Origin: Luteibacter sp. 9135
Lineage (GTDB): Bacteria; Pseudomonadota; Gammaproteobacteria; Xanthomonadales; Rhodanobacteraceae
DNA length: 64,000 nt
Direction: 5' to 3'
Assembly (NCBI RefSeq): GCF_000745005.1
Contig: NZ_JQNB01000001.1
Coordinates: 1,054,001-1,118,000 of the forward strand
A program made the position numbers and the translations under genes. A model generated the notes under the pieces. It was not told the origin of the DNA. It was given only the letters and a program-made list of their open reading frames with translations, and did not search any database. This document shows positions 17,913 through 26,861 of this stretch, one piece after another (position 1 is the first letter of the stretch; every line of letters starts with the position of its first letter).

Positions 17913-19256
17913 ATGAATCACGGCGACGACACCATTGCAGCCATCGCCACCGGCGCCGGCGCGGCCGGTGTTGGCGCCGTTCGCGTCTCCGGGCCGCGTG
18001 CACCGGTCATCGCCGCGACCTTACTGGGTCGCGAACCGACACCACGCCACGCCCATTTCGCCGCGTTTCGCGACGCCGACGGCGAACTGATCGATCGCGG
18101 CCTGCTGCTGTCCTTTCCCGCGCCGGCCTCCTACACCGGCGAGCATGTGCTCGAATTGCAGGGCCACGGCAGTCCCGTGCTAATGGACGCGCTGCTCCGC
18201 CGCTGCATCCAGCTGGGTGCACGGCTGGCACGACCCGGTGAGTTCACCGAGCGCGCCTTTCTCAACGGCAAGCTCGACCTCGCCCAGGCCGAAGCGGTGG
18301 CCGATGTCGTGGCCGCCACTTCGGAAGCGGGCGCGCGTGCGGCACTGCGCTCGATGGAAGGCGTGTTCTCCGCGCGAGTGGATGCGTTGCTCGCCGAGTT
18401 GATCGCCTTGCGCGTGCACATCGAGGCGGCCATCGATTTTCCCGAGGAAGAGATCGATTTCCTGGCCGATCCGCTTATCGGCGAAAAGCTGAGCGCATTG
18501 CGCACGCACCTCGATGAGCTGCTGGTCGAAACACGTCGCGGGGTCAGGCTCAACGACGGTATCGTCGTAGCGATCGTAGGCCGACCCAACGCGGGCAAGT
18601 CGAGTCTTCTTAATGCCCTGGCCGGCGAGGATCGCGCGATCGTCACCGATATCGCCGGCACCACACGCGATGTATTGCGCGCATCGATCAGCATCGACGG
18701 CGCGGCATTGGAGCTTGCCGATACGGCAGGGCTGCGCGAGTCGGACGACATCGTGGAGCGCGAAGGCATTCGTCGCGCGCATGCCCAGCTGGAACGATGC
18801 GACGTCGCGCTACTGGTGACGGACGAGACACATGTAAGTGACGATTTGCCGTTCTTCGATGGTGCCCCCGACCATGCGACACGCATCGTTATCGTCAACA
18901 AGATCGACCTGACCCGCACGGCCGCACGTATCGAGCGGTGTGACGGTTACGACATGCTTTGGTTGTCCGCGCACACGGGCCTCGGTGTGGATGCGTTGCG
19001 TCGCATGTTGAGGGAACTGGCTACCGCGGGCTCAGGTGACGGTGCGTTCAGTGCGCGCCGTCGACATGTGGTCGCGCTGGAAAGCGTTCGCGATCACCTC
19101 GCTTGGGCGCACGATGCGCTGGACAGCTCCCACGCGGGGGAGATTGCAGCGGAAGAGTTGCGGCATGCGCAGCAGGCGCTGGGTGAAGTGACGGGCGCCT
19201 ATTCGTCCGACGATCTTCTGGGTGCGATATTCGGGTCGTTCTGTATAGGAAAGTAG
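17913..19256 (+). CDS. mnmE: tRNA modification GTPase MnmE
   Basis: 447 residues. The N-terminal formyl-tetrahydrofolate-binding domain (AAIATGAGAAGVGAVRVSG, LQGHGSPVLMDALLRR) is followed by an alpha-helical domain with an inserted G domain (GRPNAGKSSLLNALAG at about residue 223, DIAGTTRD, DTAGLRESDDIVEREG, NKIDL). It closes with the catalytic C-terminal CIGK. With MnmG it makes the cmnm5U34 wobble modification. Last gene of the origin-linked run; its end is 48 nt from the convergent MFS gene. Confidence 0.98.
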   Translation: MNHGDDTIAAIATGAGAAGVGAVRVSGPRAPVIAATLLGREPTPRHAHFAAFRDADGELIDRGLLLSFPAPASYTGEHVLELQGHGSPVLMDALLRRCIQLGARLARPGEFTERAFLNGKLDLAQAEAVADVVAATSEAGARAALRSMEGVFSARVDALLAELIALRVHIEAAIDFPEEEIDFLADPLIGEKLSALRTHLDELLVETRRGVRLNDGIVVAIVGRPNAGKSSLLNALAGEDRAIVTDIAGTTRDVLRASISIDGAALELADTAGLRESDDIVEREGIRRAHAQLERCDVALLVTDETHVSDDLPFFDGAPDHATRIVIVNKIDLTRTAARIERCDGYDMLWLSAHTGLGVDALRRMLRELATAGSGDGAFSARRRHVVALESVRDHLAWAHDALDSSHAGEIAAEELRHAQQALGEVTGAYSSDDLLGAIFGSFCIGK

Positions 19257-19304
19257 GTCGCTCTCGCCGCTTCTTCGTACGTGGCAGATCGACATCAAAA
19301 CGGC

Positions 19305-20531
19305 TCACCAGGCTGGAGTAGCCCCTCCTTTCGCTGCCCGCTTCTCGGCCGTCACCGAAGCCGCCCACACCCCGATCCCCGCCAGTGCCAACAAGCTCCC
19401 CACCCAACCCGGTGACGTCCACCCATAACCCGCCGCGATGGCAAGTCCTCCCAGGTAAGGCCCGAGCGCATTCGCCGTATTGAACGCCGAATGATTGAGC
19501 GATGCGGCCAGCCCCTGTGCATCGCCGGCAACGTCCATCAGCCGCGTCTGCAACACGGTGCCGAGTGCCCCGCCGATGCCGATGAAGAAGACATCCAGGC
19601 TGAGCAGCCACACGTTGCCCGCCGTGAACGGGAAGATCGCCAGGATCACCAGGCTCCAAAGCAGCAGCACACCCGCCGTGCGCATCAGTGCGCGATCGGC
19701 GAACACCGGCACCACCATGTTGCCGATGGTCATGCCGATGCCGAACACAGCCATGACCCACGGCACGCTGGACAGCGGCATGTGGGTGACGTTGATGAGG
19801 ATGTCGGCCAGGTACGTATAGACGGCAAACATGCCGCCGAAGCCGATCGCGCCGATCGCCAGCGTGTACCAGACCTGCGGGCGCTTCAGGGCGCTGAGTT
19901 CGCGCAGCGGGCTGGCATTCGCGTCCGCCGGCGTATTCGGCGCGAAGATGGCGACCGCAATCATGGTGAGCAGGCCGAGAACGGCGACCAGCGCGAATGC
20001 CCAGCGCCAGCCGACGGCCTGGCCCAGCCAGCTCGCCATCGGCACGCCCACGATGGTGGCGCAGGTCAGGCCGAGGAACATCTGCCCTACCGCGCGTGTA
20101 CGGCGGTTGGCCGGCACCAGGGACGAGGCGACCAGCGCGGCGACGCCGAAATACGCCCCGTGCGGCAGACCGGCGAGGAAACGGAACACGAGCATCCAGT
20201 GATACCCGGGCGACAGGCCGGTCAGCCCGTTGAATACCGTGAACATCGCCATGAGGATCAGCAAAAGGCGGCGTCGTGGCACGCGCGCACCCAGCACCGT
20301 CATGACCGGCGCGCCCACCACGACGCCCAGCGCATAGGCGCTGATTGCATGTCCGGCGGTGGGTGCATCGATGCCCAGGCCCTGCGCGAACAGGGGGAGC
20401 ATGCTCATCGAGGCGAACTCGGTGGTGCCGATGGCGAAACCACCGACGGCCAGGGCGAGGATGACCAGGCCGACATGGGCGACACGGACGGGCGGTGCGC
20501 CCGGCTCGGGGAGGGGAGCAGAAGCAGACAT
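19305..20531 (-). CDS. MFS transporter, DHA1 drug/sugar efflux type
   Basis: 408 residues with about 12 hydrophobic helices. The first helix carries the GFAIGTTEFASMSMLPLFA motif typical of the AraJ/YdhP/SotB branch. The loop motif GARVPRRRLLLILM between helices 2 and 3 matches MFS motif A. It likely exports a sugar or drug by proton antiport from the inner membrane; the substrate is unknown. The ATG at 20531 was chosen because it starts the hydrophilic lead-in; the frame is open to 20582. It lies next to, and on the same strand as, the LysR gene at 20640, about 108 nt downstream of it. Confidence 0.88.
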   Translation of the reverse strand: MSASAPLPEPGAPPVRVAHVGLVILALAVGGFAIGTTEFASMSMLPLFAQGLGIDAPTAGHAISAYALGVVVGAPVMTVLGARVPRRRLLLILMAMFTVFNGLTGLSPGYHWMLVFRFLAGLPHGAYFGVAALVASSLVPANRRTRAVGQMFLGLTCATIVGVPMASWLGQAVGWRWAFALVAVLGLLTMIAVAIFAPNTPADANASPLRELSALKRPQVWYTLAIGAIGFGGMFAVYTYLADILINVTHMPLSSVPWVMAVFGIGMTIGNMVVPVFADRALMRTAGVLLLWSLVILAIFPFTAGNVWLLSLDVFFIGIGGALGTVLQTRLMDVAGDAQGLAASLNHSAFNTANALGPYLGGLAIAAGYGWTSPGWVGSLLALAGIGVWAASVTAEKRAAKGGATPAW

Positions 20532-20639
20532 GGAAGGACTCGGCGACAGGAGAGGCGCGCCCGGCATGATGCGGCGCAGCATGCGTCTAGAATACGCCCG
20601 TGGCCGGAACGGTGAAACCGTGGATCGAGCCGTCGCCCT

Positions 20640-21548
20640 TCACGCCGCCGTGTCGGGAAGCGGGTGATCGCGGATGAACTCGATGAACGCGCGCAGTGCC
20701 GAAGTGACTCGCCGCTGGCGGGGGTAATACAGCATGAAACCGGGATACGGTGGACACCAGTCCTCGAGCACGCGCACCAGCAGGCCGTCGGCCACCAGGT
20801 CTTTCACCTGGTCGTCGAGCACCAGCGTCAGCCCGATGCCGGCGACCGCGGCGTCCAGGGCGATGCGGAAATCGCCGAACGTGACCCGTCCGCGGACATC
20901 CAGTTCGAGCTTGGTCGAGCCCTGCTCCAGCTCCCACTTGTAGATGCGACCGCTGGGAAAACGAAAACGGATGCAGTCGTGCTGGAAAAGATCGTCGGGC
21001 ACCAGCGGCGTGCCGCGGCGGGCCAGATAGTCCGGCGAGGCCACCACCGCACCGCGCTGCACACCGCTGATCGGCACCGCGATCATGTCCTCGGGTACCT
21101 GTTCGAAAAAGCGGATGCCTGCGTCGAAGCCCGACGCAACGATATCGATCAGGCCATCGTTCTCGACGGCCTCGAAATGGATATCTGGATAAGTGGCCAG
21201 GAACCGTGGCAACAGGGGCGGCAGCAGCAGCTGCGCCGTGACCCGGGGCATGTTGATCCGCAAGGTGCCCGCGGGCGCCGCCCGAAAGTTGTTCATCTCC
21301 TCCAGGGCGTCGTTGACGCCCATCAGGGCCGGCTCCAGCCGTTCCAGCAGGCGCTGGCCGGCTTCTGTCAGGGAGACGCTCCGCGTGGTGCGATGGAACA
21401 GCACCACGCCGAGCCGCTCCTCCAGCCCCCGTATCGCGTAGCTGATGGCGGACGTCGACAGGGTCAGCTCCGCGCCGGCCTTGCGGAAGCTGGCGTGACG
21501 GGCGACGGCGGCGAAAGCGGCAAGGTGGGAAAGATTGTCGGGACGCAT
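20640..21548 (-). CDS. LysR-family transcriptional regulator
   Basis: 302 residues. It has an N-terminal winged helix-turn-helix (LSHLAAFAAVARHASFRKAG, STSAISYAIRGLEERLG) and a periplasmic-binding-fold effector domain. The ATG at 21548 is preferred to a TTG three codons upstream. It is divergent from the YahK-like dehydrogenase (107-nt gap), the standard layout for a LysR regulator of its neighbour, so the dehydrogenase is its probable target. The MFS gene downstream may be co-regulated. Ends with HPLPDTAA, a usual LysR tail length. Confidence 0.9.
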   Translation of the reverse strand: MRPDNLSHLAAFAAVARHASFRKAGAELTLSTSAISYAIRGLEERLGVVLFHRTTRSVSLTEAGQRLLERLEPALMGVNDALEEMNNFRAAPAGTLRINMPRVTAQLLLPPLLPRFLATYPDIHFEAVENDGLIDIVASGFDAGIRFFEQVPEDMIAVPISGVQRGAVVASPDYLARRGTPLVPDDLFQHDCIRFRFPSGRIYKWELEQGSTKLELDVRGRVTFGDFRIALDAAVAGIGLTLVLDDQVKDLVADGLLVRVLEDWCPPYPGFMLYYPRQRRVTSALRAFIEFIRDHPLPDTAA

Positions 21549-21654
21549 AATTATCAAGGATAACTCAACGATACGTGCCGATAATCCCGCTGGCCGGGGT
21601 CATTGTTGAGGGTTTATCGTTGCGCAGCTTTTTCAATTGAATGAGGATGACCCC

Positions 21655-22704
21655 ATGATCGATGTCCGCGGATATGCCGCCAAGAGCGCAACCACGCCCC
21701 TCGTTCCGTTTACCTTCCAGCGTCGCGAGCCGGGCGACCACGACGTTCGCATCGAAATCCTCTACAGCGGTGTCTGCCATTCTGACCTTCACCAGGCGAA
21801 GGGCGACTGGGGCAACTCCGTGTTCCCGATGGTCCCGGGCCATGAAATCGTCGGGCGTGTCGTCGCCGTCGGTTCGGCCGTGAAGAAGTTCAAGGTGGGC
21901 GACTTCGCCGGCGTGGGCTGCATGGTCGATTCCTGCCGTGAATGCGATTCCTGCGAGAAGAGCCTCGAGCAGTACTGCCTGAACCACACCAGCTTTACCT
22001 ACAACGGCACCGAGCAGGACCGGACCACGCCGACCCAGGGCGGTTATTCCACCGAGATCGTCACCGAAGAGCGCTTCGTGGTGAAGATCTCCGAGAAGCT
22101 CGACCTGAAGGCCACGGCACCGCTGCTGTGCGCCGGTATCACCACCTATTCGCCGCTGCGCCACTGGAACGTCGGCCCGGGCCAGAAGGTCGGCGTGATC
22201 GGCCTCGGCGGCCTCGGCCACATGGGCGTGAAGTTCGCCAAGGCGCTCGGTGCGCACGTTACGATGATCACCACCTCGGCTTCCAAGGGCGAGGATGCCA
22301 AGCGCCTCGGTGCGGATGCGGTGCTGCTCTCCACCGACGCGGAAGCAATGAAGGCCCAGGCCGCCAGCTTCGACTTCCTGCTCAACACGGTGCCGGTGTC
22401 GCACGACATCAACCCGTACACCAGCCTGCTGCGGCTCGACGGCACCATGGTGCTGGTGGGTGCGCTGACGCCGCTGGAAGGCGTGATCGGTGGCAGCCTC
22501 ATGCTGCCCCGCCGCACCATCGCCGGTTCGGCGATCGGCGGCATGGCCGAGACGCAGGAGATGATGGATTTTTGCGCCGAGCACAACATCGTGTCCGACA
22601 TCGAGGTGGTCGACATGGCCTCGATCAACGAGACCTATGTGCGTCTGGCGAAGAACGACGTGCGCTATCGCTTCGTGATCGACATGGCGACCATGCCGGC
22701 GTGA
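21655..22704 (+). CDS. NAD(P)-dependent zinc alcohol dehydrogenase, YahK/CAD type
   Basis: 349 residues, strongly like E. coli YahK, an NADPH-dependent aldehyde reductase. Catalytic zinc ligands lie in GVCHSDLHQAKGDWG and VPGHEIVGRV; the structural zinc site is CRECDSCEKSLEQYC. The Rossmann motif is GLGGLGHMGVKFAKALGAHV. The ATG at 21655 sits behind GAGGA with 8-nt spacing; an in-frame TTG at 21637 is less likely. Probably reduces aldehydes in the cytoplasm and is regulated by the divergent LysR. Its stop is followed by a REP doublet that may stabilise the mRNA end. Confidence 0.93.
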   Translation: MIDVRGYAAKSATTPLVPFTFQRREPGDHDVRIEILYSGVCHSDLHQAKGDWGNSVFPMVPGHEIVGRVVAVGSAVKKFKVGDFAGVGCMVDSCRECDSCEKSLEQYCLNHTSFTYNGTEQDRTTPTQGGYSTEIVTEERFVVKISEKLDLKATAPLLCAGITTYSPLRHWNVGPGQKVGVIGLGGLGHMGVKFAKALGAHVTMITTSASKGEDAKRLGADAVLLSTDAEAMKAQAASFDFLLNTVPVSHDINPYTSLLRLDGTMVLVGALTPLEGVIGGSLMLPRRTIAGSAIGGMAETQEMMDFCAEHNIVSDIEVVDMASINETYVRLAKNDVRYRFVIDMATMPA

Positions 22705-22713
22705 GGTAAGCCT

Positions 22714-22781
22714 ATCGCCCACATCGTGGGCTCCTACCAAGCGGAGCGAATCGCTCGGTAGGAGCCCACGATGTGGGCGAT
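22714..22781. repeat. REPIN-like pair of inverted REP elements
   Basis: A 25-nt unit ATCGCCCACATCGTGGGCTC plus CTACC (22714-22738) recurs as its exact reverse complement at 22757-22781. The 18-nt loop itself contains GAGCGA/TCGCTC. Each unit also has an internal palindrome CCCACATCGTGGG. The same unit occurs at 31126, 36366, 36451/36466 and 46149. This fits REP/REPIN elements of Pseudomonas and Xanthomonads. Confidence 0.85.
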
Positions 22782-22819
22782 ACTTGGCTTATTTCGCCGC
22801 CCAGACCGAAGGAACCGGC

Positions 22820-24001
22820 TTGAAGCGATTGCTCCGCTACCTCGGTCTATTCGTTGCATTGGTCATCGCGTTCCTGGCCTTCGTGGCCGTCACCGCCTAG
22901 CCTAATATCGGCGCTTGGCCGAAGGACACACCGACACAGGCCGACACGACATCGCCGCAATGGCACGGGCAACGCTTCGCCAATCCCGAGCCGATGTACA
23001 TGAACCTCAAGGGCGGCATCTGGCAGATCCTGCAGTCCAAGCCCGGCGAGGAACCCGATGCACCGGTGCCGACGAAGGATTCTTCAGCGCTCTAGGCCAA
23101 GCCGCCGGTGAGTGGCTTGCGCGTCACCTGGTTCGGTCATTCGTCGATGCTGGTGGAGATCGACGGAGTGAACGTCGTCGTCGATCCGTTCTGGAGCGAA
23201 CGCGCGTCACCCTTCCCGTGGCTGGGCCCGAAGCGCTGGTACGAGCCCCCGGTATCGATCGATCATCTGCCACACGTCGATGTCGTGATCGTCTCCCACG
23301 ATCACTACGACCACCTCGATCGCGCCTCCGTGCAGGCGTTCAACGCACGTGGCGTCCGTTTCATCGTGCCCTTGGGCATCGGTGCGCACCTGCGCGACTG
23401 GGGCGTGCCCAACGATCGGATCACCGAACTCGACTGGTGGCAGGAGGCGAGCGTCGGCACGTTGCGCATCGTGTCCACGCCCTCGCGGCATGCGTCCGGG
23501 CGCCTGGAGGCGCACAGCGACGCGACCTTGTGGACCGGTTACGCCCTGATCGGCCCCACGCATCGTGCGTTCTACTCCGGCGACACGGGCATGAACGACA
23601 CATTCGCCGACGTGGGTCGTCGCCTCGGTCCGTTCGACGTGACGATGATCGAGGATGGCCAGTACGATGCTCAGTGGCCCGACTGGCACCTCGGCCCCGA
23701 GCAGGCGATGAGGGTGCACGAGGATGTACGCGGCAAGGTATTGATCCCCGTGCATTGGGGTCTGCTGAAGCTGGCGCACCACGGCTGGACCGAGCCGGCG
23801 GAGCGTATCCTCGCGGCGGCACGGTGCAGCAAGGCCGACGTGCTGATTCCCGAGCCGGGGCAGGCGGTGGAACCGACCACGCATCCGTCGATACCACGCT
23901 GGTGGCCGAAGGAACCATGGTTCACGGCCGCGCAGCACCCGATCGTCGCGTCGCGCAAGGGCGACCCGCGCGACCTGTTCGACGTGCCGGTGTGCCCCTA
24001 G
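22820..24001 (+). pseudogene. Metallo-beta-lactamase-fold hydrolase interrupted by two in-frame TAG codons
   Basis: A TTG at 22820, behind AAGGAA, starts a membrane anchor (KRLLRYLGLFVALVIAFLAF). The frame then meets TAG at 22898-22900 and again at 23093-23095, and both times continues without shift into recognisable family sequence (PQWHGQRFANPEPMYMNLKG; then VSGLRVTWFGHSSMLVEIDG). The core from GTG 23108 has the metal motif SHDHYDHLD, GDTGMNDTFADVG, EDGQYDAQWPDWHLGPEQA and IPVHWGLLKL, like RomA/UlaG/NAPE-PLD-type hydrolases. Both stops are one C-to-T change from CAG (Gln). It may be a recent pseudogene, a gene expressed from 23108 as a shortened cytosolic form of 297 residues, or amber readthrough. 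TAG is an ordinary stop elsewhere in this window, which argues against general recoding. Confidence 0.75.
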
Positions 24002-24019
24002 CGCGGGCCAACGCTTCTT

Positions 24020-24466
24020 TCAGGATCCCAGCGGCATGACCAGGTGCATCGGTACCTGGTCCAATCGCTTGCCGCTGGCTGCATCGACCACCACCGCCCG
24101 CACCGGCTCGCCCGTTTCGTCGGCCACCAGCTGCGACAGCGCCGCGCCACCGCCGTTGTGGCGACGCCCCCATTCGCCCAGCGCCGCCATGATCGGCAGG
24201 AACTCGCGACCCGCCTCGGTCAGCACGTATTCGTCGCGAGGCGGACGCTCGCTATAGCGCCGCTTTGCCAGCACGCCGGCCTCGGTCAGCGCTTTCAGGC
24301 GGCGCGAAAGGATGTTCGGCGCAATGCCCAGGCTGGTGCGGAACTGGTCGAACTGAGTCATGCCGCGGCTGGCGTCGCGCAGGATAAGCACGCTCCACGT
24401 ATCGCCCACGAGAGCGAGTCCGCGAGCGATGGCGCATGGCCCTGAAGAAAGTCTGTCGATGTCCAT
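24020..24466 (-). CDS. HxlR-type winged-helix regulator
   Basis: 148 residues. The HxlR core is complete: PCAIARGLALVGDTWSVLIL with the conserved N-terminal Cys11, then QFDQFRTSLGIAPNILSRRL (recognition helix region) and RYSERPPRDEYVLTEAGREF (wing). About 40 residues extend beyond the usual end. Divergent from an SDR gene across 77 nt that hold two direct repeats, its likely operator. Cys11 suggests response to electrophiles or redox change, as in some family members; that is inference. Confidence 0.93.
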   Translation of the reverse strand: MDIDRLSSGPCAIARGLALVGDTWSVLILRDASRGMTQFDQFRTSLGIAPNILSRRLKALTEAGVLAKRRYSERPPRDEYVLTEAGREFLPIMAALGEWGRRHNGGGAALSQLVADETGEPVRAVVVDAASGKRLDQVPMHLVMPLGS

Positions 24467-24483
24467 TGCATTATGATACCAAC

Positions 24484-24524
24484 GTCACTATCGTACGGCA
24501 ACGCAGTCACTATCGTATTGCAAC
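24484..24524. promoter_or_regulatory. Tandem direct repeats, probable HxlR operator
   Basis: GTCACTATCGTACGGCAAC (24484-24502) and GTCACTATCGTATTGCAAC (24506-24524) differ at two bases and are offset by 22 bp, about two helical turns. They occupy the only gap between the divergent HxlR and SDR genes. A dimer on each repeat would cover both promoters. Confidence 0.7.
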
Positions 24525-24543
24525 CTACCGTACGGAGTTCCCC

Positions 24544-25338
24544 ATGAGTCACGAAAACAAAGGCATGGCGCTGGTCACCGGCGCATCGTCGGGCATCGGC
24601 GAGGTTTACGCGGAGCGGCTTGCCGCGCGAGGCTACGATCTTCTGCTCGTCGCCCGTCGGCTCGACCGCCTCGATGCACTGGCGTCGAAAATCACCGCCG
24701 CCACCGGCCGCCGGGTCGAGACCCTCAAGGCCGACCTGGGCGATCGCACCGACGTCGCCAGGGTCGAGAAGCGACTGACCGACGATGACTCGATCACCCT
24801 GCTGGTGAACAATGCCGGCATCTCGCTGGACGGCAGCTTCCTCGAGAACGACAGCGAGGCGATCGCGAAGCTGATCGCCATCAACATCACCGCGCCCACG
24901 CTGCTCGCAGCGGCAGCCGCCAAGGTCTTCGTCGCACGTACGAACGCCGGCATCGTCAACGTCGCTTCGGTGCTCGCCTTCGCGCCGGAAATGTTCGATG
25001 GCGTCTACAGCGGCTCCAAGGCCCACCTGCTGAACATCAGCCAGAGCCTTGCCGTGCAGTTGAAGGATCGCGGGGTGCGCGTGCAGGCGGTGCTTCCGGG
25101 CGCCACCCGCTCCGAGATCTGGGAAAACGCCGGCAAGGATATCGACGCGTTGATGCCGGGCATGGTGATGGACACGGCCGACCTGGTCGACGCGGCACTG
25201 CGGGGCTACGATCGTGGCGAGGTGGTGACCATCCCGCCGCTGCACGACGAGGGCCTGTACCAGGCTTTCGAGGCTGCCCGCGCTGCGATGGCCCCGAACC
25301 TTTCACGCAAGGATGTGGCGCCGCGCTACCGCGCGTGA
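24544..25338 (+). CDS. Short-chain dehydrogenase/reductase
   Basis: 264 residues of the classical SDR family. The cofactor motif is TGASSGIGEVYAERLAARGY near the N-terminus and NNAGIS follows. The catalytic Ser is in VNVASVLAFAPE, and YSGSKAH provides the Tyr-xxx-Lys pair. Arg-rich segments after the first strand (VARRLDRLD) suggest NADP(H). The ATG at 24544 has GGAG 6 nt upstream; the frame is open to 24436 but that runs into the operator. Likely induced through the divergent HxlR regulator. Substrate unknown. Confidence 0.93.
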   Translation: MSHENKGMALVTGASSGIGEVYAERLAARGYDLLLVARRLDRLDALASKITAATGRRVETLKADLGDRTDVARVEKRLTDDDSITLLVNNAGISLDGSFLENDSEAIAKLIAINITAPTLLAAAAAKVFVARTNAGIVNVASVLAFAPEMFDGVYSGSKAHLLNISQSLAVQLKDRGVRVQAVLPGATRSEIWENAGKDIDALMPGMVMDTADLVDAALRGYDRGEVVTIPPLHDEGLYQAFEAARAAMAPNLSRKDVAPRYRA

Positions 25339-25344
25339 TCGCAT

Positions 25345-25381
25345 CGGTACAGGCGCGCGCCAGTTGCGCGTGCCTGTACCG
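25345..25381. terminator. Long hairpin between convergent genes
   Basis: CGGTACAGGC (25345-25354) pairs exactly with GCCTGTACCG (25372-25381), extended inward by GCGCGC/GCGCGT around CAGTT. No T run. It sits in the 54-nt gap between the SDR and sugar dehydrogenase stops and probably ends or insulates both transcripts. Confidence 0.6.
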
Positions 25382-25392
25382 GCCATGAGGGG

Positions 25393-26637
25393 TTACGGCT
25401 TCGGAATGATCTTCCGCAGCATGCCATCCCCACCGCCGCGGACGTACCAGATGCTGCCGTCGGCCGGGTTCACCTTGAGCGCGCGCACGCTGCCGGTATA
25501 CACACCCGCCGCGTCGCGTCCGTAGCGCTCCACGCCCGTCACGTTGCTGGTGTTGTCCAGAATCACGCGATAAAGCGCGATCGAGGATGTGGACCCTAGC
25601 AGCGCCGAGCCCTGCCACTGCGGGAACAGTGCGCCCTTGTAGAAGGCCAGTCCCGACGGCGACATCGAGTTCGTGGTCGGGAACCAGCCCCAGTAGGCGG
25701 CTGGCCGCACGAACTGCGGCGCCGTATCGTGCCGGGGGTAAGGCTGACCCGGCATATACGCGTCGCTGCCGTAGTGGTTGCCGTTGCTCACCAGCGGCCA
25801 GCCGTAGTTGCCGCCCTTCACGATCTGGTTGAACTCGTCGCCGGACGACGGGCCCATCTCGGTTTCCCACAGCTTGCCGTCCTCGCTGAAAGCCAGGCCG
25901 TAGGGATTGCGGAAGCCGCTCGCCCAGATCTGTCCGGCCACGCCGCCCTGAGCGGCATGCGGGTTGTCGGCGGGCGTGCTGCCGTCCAGGTTCAGGCGGA
26001 TGATCTTGCCCAGGCCGCTGTCCGGCAGCTGCGCGGTGAAGCCCCGATCCTGGTTCTGGTCGGGCACGTCACCGTCGCCGACGGAGAGGAACACATGCTG
26101 CCCGTCCGGCGCGAAGGCGATGCGGGCTCCCGGCTGGCCACGCACGGAGTAGCTGGAGGGTTCCTGCCATACCGTCGTGACGTCGGCGAGCTGGGCCGTG
26201 GTGCCCGACTCGACGACCCGGGCCTTGGCCAGGGTGAGGTGGTTGCGACCGTCTGCCGCCCTCGCGACATAGCTGAACCACAACACGTGGTCCGAGGCGT
26301 AGGTCGCCGGCACGGCCACGTCGTGGAAGCCGCTCTGTCCGCCGCCGCCGTTCGCGCCGACGGACGCGGGTACGCCGGTCACGGCCCGCTTGGCACCGCT
26401 GGCGTCCACGATATACAGGTGGTCGCTCTTCTCGGTGACGACGACGCGCCCGTCCGGAAGGAAGTCGAGTCCCCAGGGATTGTCGAACGGGGCGATATCC
26501 CTGATGACGAACGGCGCGGGGGGTTCGGTCTGCGCACCGGACACGCGAGCGTTGTACGACGTGGAGGTCTGGGCGAAGGCACACGGGGCGATGCATGTCC
26601 CTGCAAGCAGGACGGTCAGCAAGGGCGAACGGCGCAT
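25393..26637 (-). CDS. PQQ-type soluble aldose (glucose/sorbosone) dehydrogenase
   Basis: 414 residues with a signal peptide (LLTVLLAGTCIAPCAFAQ). The six-bladed propeller family of soluble glucose/sorbosone dehydrogenases (E. coli YliI type) is shown by NPWGLDFLPDGRVVVTEKSD, GQSGFHDVAVP, IWASGFRNPYGLAF, LWETEMGPSSGDEFNQI and GGNYGWPLVSNGNHY. It should oxidise aldose sugars in the periplasm using PQQ. The ATG at 26637 has an upstream AGG; the longer frame to 26703 lacks a signal start. No pqq biosynthesis genes are in the window, so cofactor supply cannot be judged. Confidence 0.92.
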   Translation of the reverse strand: MRRSPLLTVLLAGTCIAPCAFAQTSTSYNARVSGAQTEPPAPFVIRDIAPFDNPWGLDFLPDGRVVVTEKSDHLYIVDASGAKRAVTGVPASVGANGGGGQSGFHDVAVPATYASDHVLWFSYVARAADGRNHLTLAKARVVESGTTAQLADVTTVWQEPSSYSVRGQPGARIAFAPDGQHVFLSVGDGDVPDQNQDRGFTAQLPDSGLGKIIRLNLDGSTPADNPHAAQGGVAGQIWASGFRNPYGLAFSEDGKLWETEMGPSSGDEFNQIVKGGNYGWPLVSNGNHYGSDAYMPGQPYPRHDTAPQFVRPAAYWGWFPTTNSMSPSGLAFYKGALFPQWQGSALLGSTSSIALYRVILDNTSNVTGVERYGRDAAGVYTGSVRALKVNPADGSIWYVRGGGDGMLRKIIPKP

Positions 26638-26861
26638 GACGGGGAACCTCGTGGGGAGTGGTCGCAAGAAGCTACGCCCGGCGCTACGCCCACGACGGCC
26701 CAAAACCGGCCCGGTTGCCGGAAGTCGCGACTGCTTCGCATATTCCCGTCGAATCCGACCCTGCTTGTGAATGCTGCCAGCGGCTTACGCGACGTTTGCG
26801 CGTGTTTTCACACGAATGCCGGCTAAACTACGGGGCTCGCTCGGTATCTTTGCGGTTAGGC

